A stretch of DNA of 55,978 nucleotides from Candidatus Altimarinota bacterium (GTDB taxonomy: Bacteria; Patescibacteriota; Gracilibacteria; UBA1369; 2-02-FULL-48-14): the NCBI GenBank assembly GCA_015485665.1, contig WFTC01000017.1:1-55978 (forward strand). Reading direction: 5' to 3'. The notes below the pieces were generated by a model. It worked only from the letters and a program-made list of their open reading frames with translations. It was not told the DNA's origin and did not search any database. Shown here piece by piece: positions 49,329-55,978 of this stretch (its first letter is position 1; every line of letters begins with the position of its first letter). The position numbers and the translations under genes were made by a program.

Positions 49329-50456
49329 ATGTTGAATCGTTTGAAGTTTCTCATTATCAGCGTTTTATATAGACGGCTTTTAAAACCAATTCTGTTTTTG
49401 CAAGATCCTGAGAAAGTGCATGATAAATTCACCAAAGTTGGTGTATTTTTGGGGCGTTTTAAATGTACAAAATGGATAATTCGTATTTTCTTAAATTATA
49501 GGCATCCTATACTTAAACAAAGGCTGGCGGGCATAGATTTTCAGACGCCGATTGGTCTTTCGGCTGGATTTGATAAAAACGGTCATCTTACACAGATTTT
49601 GCCTGATTTGGGATTTGGCTTTATGCAGATAGGATCTATCACAGCAAAACCCTATGCCGGAAATCCAAAGCCAAGACTTTATCGTTTGAAAAAATCACGT
49701 GCTCTGATTGTTTACTATGGATTGAAAAATGATGGAGTGAAGGAAATTATTAAGCGTTTATCAAAAAATAAGAAAACTTTTCCTCAATCCATATCTGTAG
49801 CAAAAACAAATTGTAAAGAAACTGCTGACACTCAGGCGGGAATAAAAGATTATATTACCAGCTTAAAAGCTTTGGAAAAAAGTCATGTTGCAGATTTTTA
49901 TACAATAAATATATCTTGTCCCAATACATTCGGTGGTGAACCTTTCACAGATCCGATACGTCTTAATAAGCTTTTAAATGCAATTGACAAATTAAAGATT
50001 AAAAAACCTATTTTTATAAAAATGCCAATTAATAAACAATGGAAGGAGTTTAAACATCTTCTGGATATTGCAGTGAAGCATAATATAACCGGAGTCGTTA
50101 TAGGAAATTTACAAAAAGACCATAAAGATCCGGCTATTTTTGATATGATTCCACCGAATATTAAAGGTGGAATCAGTGGGAAGCCAACTCAAAAACTTTG
50201 TGATTCTCTCATTTCCAAGACATACAAAGCATATGGAGGCAAACTCATAATCATTGGAGCTGGAGGAGTATTTTCAACAGAAGACGCTTGGGAAAAAATT
50301 CGTAAAGGTGCAAGTCTTGTTCAACTTATAACAGGAATGATATTTAATGGCCCTGCATTGATAGCTCAAATTAATGAAGGTCTGGCTCGCAGGCTGAAAA
50401 AGGAAGGCTACTCATCAATTCAGGATCTTGTAGGATCCGCTCATCGAGGAGATTAG
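49329..50456 (+). CDS. pyrD: Dihydroorotate dehydrogenase, class 2-like, with Cys as catalytic base
   Basis: 375 residues. Oxidises dihydroorotate to orotate with FMN. An N-terminal helical extension (about 1-45, LKFLIISVLYRRLLKPILFLQDPEKVH) and layout match the membrane-bound, quinone-using class 2. The FMN site GLSAGFDKNG is present. At the catalytic position class 2 has Ser (SSPNT), but this protein has C197 in NISCPNT, as in soluble class 1 enzymes. FMN phosphate motif IIGAGGVFSTEDAWEKIRKGASLVQLIT. No other pyr gene is in the window; follows the DoxX gene. Confidence 0.92.
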   Translation: MLNRLKFLIISVLYRRLLKPILFLQDPEKVHDKFTKVGVFLGRFKCTKWIIRIFLNYRHPILKQRLAGIDFQTPIGLSAGFDKNGHLTQILPDLGFGFMQIGSITAKPYAGNPKPRLYRLKKSRALIVYYGLKNDGVKEIIKRLSKNKKTFPQSISVAKTNCKETADTQAGIKDYITSLKALEKSHVADFYTINISCPNTFGGEPFTDPIRLNKLLNAIDKLKIKKPIFIKMPINKQWKEFKHLLDIAVKHNITGVVIGNLQKDHKDPAIFDMIPPNIKGGISGKPTQKLCDSLISKTYKAYGGKLIIIGAGGVFSTEDAWEKIRKGASLVQLITGMIFNGPALIAQINEGLARRLKKEGYSSIQDLVGSAHRGD

Positions 50457-50468
50457 TTACAATTAACT

Positions 50469-50732
50469 TTAAAACTCACGCTTTGGCTTTGCTTCATTCA
50501 CAACTATTTCACGTCCATCAACATCTTTTCCATTCATTTCTTCAATCGCTCTGCTTGCATCATCTGAGGATGCAAAAGTAACGAAGCCAAAGCCACGTGA
50601 TCTTCCCGTGTCTCTGTCTGTTAAAACAAAGGCATCTGAAATTTCTCCATATGCGGAGAACAGAGCTTCAAGTTGACGACTGTCAATACCCCAAGAGAGG
50701 TTACCTATAAAAAGTTTTTTTCCGTCAGACAT
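50469..50732 (-). CDS. Small RRM RNA-binding protein
   Basis: 87 residues, a single RNA recognition motif. RNP2 LFIGNL near the N-terminus, RNP1 RGFGFVTF near 46-53, and LTDRDTGRS between. It resembles the cyanobacterial Rbp and CPR single-RRM proteins, which act as RNA chaperones and are often induced by cold. Convergent with pyrD (12-bp gap). Confidence 0.93.
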   Translation of the reverse strand: MSDGKKLFIGNLSWGIDSRQLEALFSAYGEISDAFVLTDRDTGRSRGFGFVTFASSDDASRAIEEMNGKDVDGREIVVNEAKPKREF

Positions 50733-50861
50733 AATAAATGGGTTTAAAGGATATGTCTTGTTCTAGCCAACTCCCTCAAACAAATCTAACGGAACCGGTC
50801 CATAACGATGGCACTATGGAGCAAGTAAGTTTTTTTGTCAATAAATACTTTTGTATGCGTT

Positions 50862-50891
50862 TTGACAAAGTAGATGTATTTGATACATAAT
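50862..50891 (+). promoter_or_regulatory. Promoter of ZIP transporter
   Basis: TTGACA (50862-50867) with -10 box TACATA (50884-50889, 16-bp spacer) or CATAAT (50886-50891, 18-bp spacer). Start near 50897. Confidence 0.65.
50874..50888. promoter_or_regulatory. Palindromic operator within ZIP promoter
   Basis: ATGTAT-TTG-ATACAT, perfect 6-bp arms, between the -35 and -10 boxes. A metal-sensing repressor bound here would block RNA polymerase. Confidence 0.5.
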
Positions 50892-50916
50892 TCTGAAGCT
50901 TTGATAAAGAAAAACA

Positions 50917-51654
50917 ATGAATAAAGAGGTGTTATTGCCCTTAATGATGTCTTTTATTGCGGGAAGCTCAACAATTATTGGATTTTTACTGAGTTTTTAT
51001 TTTCAAAAATCGGTGAAATCTTTTTCTTATATTGTAATGAGTTTGGCTGCCGGAGTGCTCATGGGAACGGCATTTTTCAGCATCATACCTGAATCTTATT
51101 ACATACTTGGGGAGAATGTTTTTTTGTGGCTTCTTGCAGGATTCGTTCTGTTTTTTATGATTGAAGTTTTTCTTGGCTTCCATGCTTGCGTTGAAGAAGA
51201 TACTTCTAAACACAATCACGTACTTGGAGTTGTGGCAGGAGTGGGTATTTTCTTTCATTCACTTTTAGATGGTATTGCAATTGCACTCGCTTATAAGGTT
51301 GATGCAAATCTTGGGTTTATAACTGCAACAGCAATAATGCTTCATGAGTTACCTGAAGGTATTTTCACCTTTTCCATATTGTTAAATAACAATCTAAAAG
51401 TAGACAAAGCGGTCAAGTGGACAATAGCTGTTGCACTTGCAACACCTTTTGGGACTTTACTTGCTATTTCTTTATTTCCAAATTTTCCTAGGGAGATTTT
51501 GGGTATGCTTTTGGCAATGGCTGGAGGATCTTTTCTTTATATTGCAGCTTCAGATTTGATTCCGGAAACTCACAAATCTCGTTCGACAAAAATTAGCATT
51601 TTCTTCTTGATTGGACTTGCTTTCACATGGTTGCTCGGCAATTTTAGCGCATGA
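50917..51654 (+). CDS. ZIP-family metal transporter
   Basis: 245 residues, about eight membrane helices. Metal-site helices: HSLLDGIAIALAY (helix 4) and HELPEGIFTF (helix 5), the ZIP signature. The His-containing loop between helices 3 and 4 is short (HACVEEDTSKHNH). Moves Zn2+ or Fe2+ into the cytoplasm. Single gene with its own operator-bearing promoter; regulation by the Fur-family protein at 21528 is possible but unproven. Confidence 0.93.
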   Translation: MNKEVLLPLMMSFIAGSSTIIGFLLSFYFQKSVKSFSYIVMSLAAGVLMGTAFFSIIPESYYILGENVFLWLLAGFVLFFMIEVFLGFHACVEEDTSKHNHVLGVVAGVGIFFHSLLDGIAIALAYKVDANLGFITATAIMLHELPEGIFTFSILLNNNLKVDKAVKWTIAVALATPFGTLLAISLFPNFPREILGMLLAMAGGSFLYIAASDLIPETHKSRSTKISIFFLIGLAFTWLLGNFSA

Positions 51655-51658
51655 CTTC

Positions 51659-51687
51659 TTTACATTAAGTGAAATACTCGCTACTCT
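51659..51687 (+). promoter_or_regulatory. Possible promoter of typA
   Basis: TTTACA (51659-51664), 17-bp spacer, TACTCT (51682-51687); start near 51694. The -10 box is imperfect. Confidence 0.45.
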
Positions 51688-51711
51688 CCACGAGATTTAA
51701 ATACAAGATTT

Positions 51712-53511
51712 TTGGATATTTATAATGTTGCTATAGTAGCTCATGTAGACCATGGTAAAACAACATTGGTAGATGCTTTGTTGAAAGCCAGTGATACTTT
51801 TAATAGGCATAAAGGGATCAATGAAAGGGCAATGGATATGCATGATCAAGAAAAAGAAAGAGGCATTACAATTTATGCAAAAAATGCAGCCATAACTTAT
51901 AAAGGTAGGAAGATAAATATTGTAGATACACCGGGACATGCAGATTTCGGATCTGAGGTTGAACGTGTGCTGGGAACTGTAGATGCAGTTATTTTGGTTG
52001 TGGATGCTTATGAAGGTCCAATGCCTCAGACTAAATTTGTCCTTCGTAAATCACTTGAAATGGGTCATAAAGTTTTACTTGTTGTAAATAAGATTGATAA
52101 GCCAATGGCTCGTCCTGACGAAGTTGTAGATTTAACTTTTGATCTTTTTTCCACATTGGGTGCAAGTGATGAGCAGTTGGATTTTCCTTATCTTTACGCC
52201 ATTGCAAAGGATGGTGTGGCAATTTTAAATCTTGACGATGATAAAAAAGATATAACTCCTCTGATTGAATTTATTTTTGAGCATGTAAAGCCTGCTGATC
52301 AAAATAAAGATGCAATTTTTCGTATGCAGCCTGCAACACTGCAATATGATAATTTTCTTGGACGTATTGCAATTGGACGTGTTTATGAGGGTTCATTAAA
52401 GACAAACGATTCCGTAACTGTAATTCAAAAAGGAAATAAAACTTATAAAGCTAAAATAACAAAGATATTTGCTTTTGAAGGAATGGAAAAACATGAGATA
52501 AATGAAGCTTATGCGGGAGATATTGTTGCAATTGCAGGATTGCCTGAAATTTATGTTGGAGAAACAATCACGACAGATCCCAGTGCAGAAGCATTGCCTG
52601 CCATTTCAGTTGATCCGCCAGCACTTGCTATTGAATTTATGGTAAACAACTCGCCTTTTGCAGGTAAAGAAGGAGATTTTGTAACAACTCGTCATCTCAA
52701 AGATCGTCTCGAAAAAGAATTGGAAACAAATGTTGGTTTAAAAGTAGAGCCTGTTTTAAACAGTGACAGTTTTAAGGTATATGGGCGTGGAGAAATGCAC
52801 ATTGCAGTTTTAATAGAAACAATGCGTAGGGAAGGTTTTGAATTGCAAATTTCTCAGCCTGAAGTGATAATGCAAGAAATAAACGGTGTATTGCAAGAGC
52901 CTATGGAACTTGCTGTTATCAATGTTCCTGATGAAATGTCAGGTGCTGTGATTGAGGCAATAAGTAAGCGTAAAGGTATAATGCAAAATATGAAGTCAGA
53001 GAATGGAAATACAATGTTGGAATTTATTGTTCCTACACGAGGATTACTTGGATTTCGCGGATTATTCCTATTGCTTACCAGAGGAGAAGGGACTTTATAT
53101 CATTCTTTTGATCATTATGCACCTTTCATAGGTAAAATTGAAAAACGTAGTGTGGGATCATTGATTTCAGGAGAAACTGGAATTGCAATGGCATATTCAC
53201 TTTGGAAGCTTCAAGAGAGAGGACCTTTGTTTATTGAAGCTGCAACAGAAGTTTATGAAGGAATGATTATAGGTGAACATAATCAAGGAACGGATCTCAC
53301 GGTAAATCCTTTAAAAAATAAACAGCTTACTAATGTGCGTGCTTCAGGTTCAGATGAAGCATTAAATCTTACGCCAATCAGAAAGATGACCTTAGAGAAA
53401 GCGATTGAATATATAAAAGACGATGAATATGTGGAAATAACGCCCAAGAATATTCGTATTAGAAAAAAACTGCTTAAAGAGCATGAACGAAAAAGAGCAA
53501 AGAATAAATAA
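51712..53511 (+). CDS. typA: Translational GTPase TypA/BipA
   Basis: 599 residues. Ribosome-associated GTPase needed in cold and stress. G1 [11 protein letters not shown]2 region with [11 protein letters not shown]3 [10 protein letters not shown]4 NKIDKP, then domains II, III, V and the BipA C-terminal domain ([30 protein letters not shown]). The start is TTG 51712: the next in-frame stop upstream is at 51670-51672 and no ATG or GTG lies between, and a later start would cut the P-loop. No good ribosome-binding site is seen. Confidence 0.95.
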   Translation: MDIYNVAIVAHVDHGKTTLVDALLKASDTFNRHKGINERAMDMHDQEKERGITIYAKNAAITYKGRKINIVDTPGHADFGSEVERVLGTVDAVILVVDAYEGPMPQTKFVLRKSLEMGHKVLLVVNKIDKPMARPDEVVDLTFDLFSTLGASDEQLDFPYLYAIAKDGVAILNLDDDKKDITPLIEFIFEHVKPADQNKDAIFRMQPATLQYDNFLGRIAIGRVYEGSLKTNDSVTVIQKGNKTYKAKITKIFAFEGMEKHEINEAYAGDIVAIAGLPEIYVGETITTDPSAEALPAISVDPPALAIEFMVNNSPFAGKEGDFVTTRHLKDRLEKELETNVGLKVEPVLNSDSFKVYGRGEMHIAVLIETMRREGFELQISQPEVIMQEINGVLQEPMELAVINVPDEMSGAVIEAISKRKGIMQNMKSENGNTMLEFIVPTRGLLGFRGLFLLLTRGEGTLYHSFDHYAPFIGKIEKRSVGSLISGETGIAMAYSLWKLQERGPLFIEAATEVYEGMIIGEHNQGTDLTVNPLKNKQLTNVRASGSDEALNLTPIRKMTLEKAIEYIKDDEYVEITPKNIRIRKKLLKEHERKRAKNK

Positions 53512-53556
53512 TTCTTATGCTCTCACAAGTGATATGCCTGTTTTTCATGTGCCAAT

Positions 53557-55152
53557 TTACAGTGGCTTCAGCATTATGGGGCGACCTTTATAATTTTCTC
53601 GTCTAAGATTTTTTTTCAATTTAGCATCAAAATTTGCGTCAGCTTCAAATTGTGTCACTTTGCTTTGCACTTGAATACTGCCGATCTCAATACCTCGTAA
53701 AGCGCTTTTCTTGTTAATTATAGAAAATAAGACTTTAGGGCTGAAGCCATCTTTTTTGCCAAGGTTGATTCTATAAGTTTTAAGACGGATTTTATGCCTT
53801 TTTAAGGCTATGCTTTGTTTCCTGCCTTTAGTGGACATGTCATCTATATTTGAATAATGATTTAAAAAACGATTAAATTCTACAGATACAAAATGTTGTA
53901 TTAATTCTCCTATGTTCATCCCATGCAATTCTTCATAAATAGCTGGAAGATAAGGCTTAAGTTTATTCATATCAATTTTGGTATTTTTAACTTTATGAAT
54001 CAAATTCATCAGTTGAGCCTCACAAATTTCATTTCCGGTTGGAGGATCTATTTCTTTAAACCTCTTACGCATCATACGTTCTATATTTTGAATGCGTCTG
54101 CGCTCCTTCATATTGATTATTGTAAGGGAAACTCCACTGCAACCGGCCCTACCGGTTCTTCCGCTACGATGTACATAAGTTTCAGGATTATCCGGAAGTT
54201 CATAATTGATAACATGCGTCAGTTGATTTACATCAATTCCACGTGCAGCTACATCTGTAGCAACTAAAATTTGTATTTCTCTTTTTCTAAATCTGTTCAT
54301 GGTTTTGCTTCGGTCTGATTGTTCAACATCACCATGAATGGCTTCCGCCGGATAACCATGAGCTATCAATTTTCCTGCTACTTCCTTTGTATCTTTTCTG
54401 GTACGACAAAATACAATTCCATAAACATCCGGATTAACATCCAGTAATCGTCTTAATGCAGCATAACGGTCTCTGGAATTAACAATAAGGAATTGATGCG
54501 ATACATTATCAGATCCTTGATTTTTATTGGCAACTTTAATTTCAATTGGATCCTTCATCTTTTGCCTTGCAATTTTTTCAATCCAAGGAGACATTGTTGC
54601 TGAAAACAGAAGAGTTTGTTTTTTTTCTGGGGTTACATCCAAAATGGCACTTAAATCCTCTTTAAATCCTTTATCAAGCATGTCATCTGCTTCATCAAGA
54701 ACCAAGTATTTTACTTGACCCAATTTAAGCTTGCCTCTTTTTATAAAATCTTTAACTCTTCCTGGCGTTCCAACTACAATATGAGCACCGTTTTGAAGAT
54801 TTTTCAATTGTTTATATGCACTATCTCCCCCATAAATTGCAAGAACTTTTATATTTGGAATATATTTGGAAAATTTTTTAATATCACGAGTAATTTGCAT
54901 GCAGAGTTCACGTGTTGGGCATAGTATAAGAGCTTGCACATGAGATGAGCAACCTTCTACCATCTCTATGATTGGTAAGCTGAATGCAGCAGTTTTTCCG
55001 GTTCCTGTTTGCGCAAATCCAATCAAGTCTTGTGACGCGTTTAAGATTACCGGAATAGACTTTTCTTGTATTGCTGTTGGCATATTAAAATTAAGCTCTT
55101 TAAGAGCACGAAGCACTTCAGGCCTTAAACCCATTTTTTCAAATTTATTCAT
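53557..55152 (-). CDS. DEAD-box RNA helicase with DbpA-type RNA-binding domain
   Basis: 531 residues from ATG 55152 (MNKFEKMGLRPEVLRAL). Q motif with MPTAIQEKSIP, Walker A AQTGTGKT (47-54), PTRELCMQI, DEAD box in LVLDEADDML, SAT, GRTGRAG. The C-terminal 75 residues (HKIRLKTYRINLGKKDGFSP, GSIQVQSKVTQFEAD) form a DbpA/CsdA RNA-binding domain, so it probably acts in ribosome assembly or cold-shock mRNA unwinding. Upstream codons back to 55206 are not needed. Convergent with typA. Confidence 0.93.
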   Translation of the reverse strand: MNKFEKMGLRPEVLRALKELNFNMPTAIQEKSIPVILNASQDLIGFAQTGTGKTAAFSLPIIEMVEGCSSHVQALILCPTRELCMQITRDIKKFSKYIPNIKVLAIYGGDSAYKQLKNLQNGAHIVVGTPGRVKDFIKRGKLKLGQVKYLVLDEADDMLDKGFKEDLSAILDVTPEKKQTLLFSATMSPWIEKIARQKMKDPIEIKVANKNQGSDNVSHQFLIVNSRDRYAALRRLLDVNPDVYGIVFCRTRKDTKEVAGKLIAHGYPAEAIHGDVEQSDRSKTMNRFRKREIQILVATDVAARGIDVNQLTHVINYELPDNPETYVHRSGRTGRAGCSGVSLTIINMKERRRIQNIERMMRKRFKEIDPPTGNEICEAQLMNLIHKVKNTKIDMNKLKPYLPAIYEELHGMNIGELIQHFVSVEFNRFLNHYSNIDDMSTKGRKQSIALKRHKIRLKTYRINLGKKDGFSPKVLFSIINKKSALRGIEIGSIQVQSKVTQFEADANFDAKLKKNLRRENYKGRPIMLKPL

Positions 55153-55258
55153 TTGGACATTTTTAAAGATAGGAGAGTAGCGCGAGCACTTCCCTCCTAA
55201 TCCCATGGAAGTATGTGTCCATCACTTATGCAAATGCTATAATAAAAAGCTAATTCAG

Positions 55259-55891
55259 TCAAGCAGTTGAAAAATCTACACCAAGCCCTTTAATAAGGTA
55301 GTCATATAAAAGCAAAGAGATTATGAAAATAAATGCCATAATCAGCAGGCGGTAATTATATTTATGTTTATGAAAAAATTCACGATCTTTATGTTTTACT
55401 TTATCAATCAATTCATCTCCGAAGCGTATTGAAACAAAAGTGCCTATCATGGAAATTAAAATAATTCCCCAGAATGGGAAAGGTTGATCAAGAATATGTT
55501 TAAATAGGCTTAGTAAAGCCGTTTCATTATAAAATTGTGGAGATACAAAATATGCATAAAGATTAAGTCCTATTGCAAATAGCCAAACAATCAGCTCAGA
55601 GATAAACATTCTAAGTTTTGTTATAAGCCGTAGAGGAAAATCAATCAAAAATCCGGCATCTGCAATCGGAGTACATAAAACGAAAAAAGACCATGTAAGC
55701 AAAGTAACCATGAATCCTGATTGAATACCGTATTTCATGGCGGCAAACACGAAATAAGCAAGCAAAATTACAAGTACCGCTAAAAATTTCAAAAGTACAT
55801 GCTGTTTTGTTTCATGTTTTACAAAGTGTTCAACTGGAACTTTTTTTGCACATCTAAGCTTTTGCATGAAGTGTTTTGATTGGCATTGCAT
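55259..55891 (-). CDS. Integral membrane protein of unknown function
   Basis: 210 residues with about five membrane helices, starting from about residue 33. A basic N-terminus carries several Cys and His. Conserved-looking polar text within helices: TPIADAGFLIDFPLRLITKLRM and GTFVSIRFGDELIDKV. I recall similar uncharacterised proteins in other bacteria but cannot name the family. M1 (55891) or M9 (55867) could be the start. Lies 106 bp upstream of the helicase gene on the same strand. Confidence 0.7.
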   Translation of the reverse strand: MQCQSKHFMQKLRCAKKVPVEHFVKHETKQHVLLKFLAVLVILLAYFVFAAMKYGIQSGFMVTLLTWSFFVLCTPIADAGFLIDFPLRLITKLRMFISELIVWLFAIGLNLYAYFVSPQFYNETALLSLFKHILDQPFPFWGIILISMIGTFVSIRFGDELIDKVKHKDREFFHKHKYNYRLLIMAFIFIISLLLYDYLIKGLGVDFSTA

Positions 55892-55901
55892 TTATAAAGT
55901 A

Positions 55902-55936
55902 AAGCTATTTTTTAATTGCTTCAAGTTTAATAGCTT
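55902..55936 (-). repeat. Inverted repeat upstream of the last membrane-protein gene
   Basis: AAGCTATT (55902-55909) and AATAGCTT (55929-55936), 8-bp arms, 19-bp loop. The remaining bases to 55978 hold no gene that I can support. Confidence 0.4.
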
Positions 55937-55978
55937 CATTCATATTTTCAGCTCAACTGCAAACTTATTTTGTAGCAC

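Noticed and set aside
55892-55978. A further gene at the right edge.
   Set aside because: Both strands have stops in all frames within this short stretch; only a 12-codon frame starts with ATG.
1-55978. Alternative genetic code with TGA read as Gly (as in Gracilibacteria and SR1).
   Set aside because: Several genes end in TGA exactly where a following gene begins (dnaX/folC, PolX/rsmE), and conserved proteins are full length without reading through TGA.

Overview
The window is AT-rich, tightly packed bacterial chromosome with about 54 protein genes, three tRNA genes, no rRNA, no CRISPR array and no insertion sequence. TGA serves as a normal stop (dnaX and the BI-1 gene end with it), so the genetic code is standard. 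Three traits suggest a Candidate Phyla Radiation (Patescibacteria) organism, possibly Peregrinibacteria-like. First, enzymes are shortened (prolyl-tRNA synthetase without its editing insert, PolX without its PHP domain). Second, TrbC/VirB2-type pilin modules are abundant. Third, there are Cys-rich lipoproteins and large PKD-repeat surface proteins. This placement is inference from gene content; no marker tree could be run.

Layout. 1-4966 (minus): comF, two GT4 glycosyltransferases, dnaX and partial folC as one operon. 5008-8856 (plus): Nudix hydrolase, small membrane coiled-coil protein, and a UvrD helicase fused to a RecB/Cas4-like nuclease, with tRNA-Val antisense to its end. 8934-10175: secreted subtilisin. 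10208-10447: an apparent stand-alone structured RNA. 11162-15448 (minus): ftsA, a membrane protein with a baseplate-J-like region, and proS. 15490-18126 (plus): BI-1, DUF177, rpmF, nusB, rnc. 18149-21387 (minus): iscS, a NifU-like scaffold and an RNA methyltransferase, divergent from a Fur-family regulator with a palindrome between the promoters. 21937-24467: tRNA-CAU, tRNA-Ala, a C39-like protein, rpsT, maf and a YtxH-like protein. 24464-29247 (minus): dut, tmk, folD, purF, purD. 29352-33874: rplK-rplA and secE-nusG, separated by two divergent envelope genes.

33990-42911 is the most unusual part. Four adjacent plus-strand genes have a clear promoter in front of the first. The first two encode membrane proteins that each appear to contain three tandem VirB2/TrbC-like pilin modules. 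The third (1639 residues) has one such module followed by at least eight PKD-type repeats with calcium-binding-like loops and a C-terminal anchor. The fourth has three membrane helices and six PKD repeats. Together they look like a membrane platform carrying a long extracellular stalk, perhaps for attachment or a simplified pilus. The function is inferred, not shown.

42904-48235 (minus) holds an aspartase/fumarase-family enzyme, rlmE, rsmG, a Cys-rich lipoprotein, rsmE, a short PolX and a lipoprotein FKBP. 48442-55891 holds a DoxX-like protein, pyrD, an RRM protein, a ZIP metal transporter, typA, a DEAD-box helicase and a membrane protein of unknown function.

Promoters are unusually legible: sigma70-type -35 boxes, 16-18 bp spacers, and -10 boxes of the forms TAAAAT, TAGAAT, TACAAT and TATAAT. 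Short leaders often correct the start codon choice. Strong Shine-Dalgarno sequences are rare. Several perfect palindromes lie in promoter regions of metal or envelope genes.
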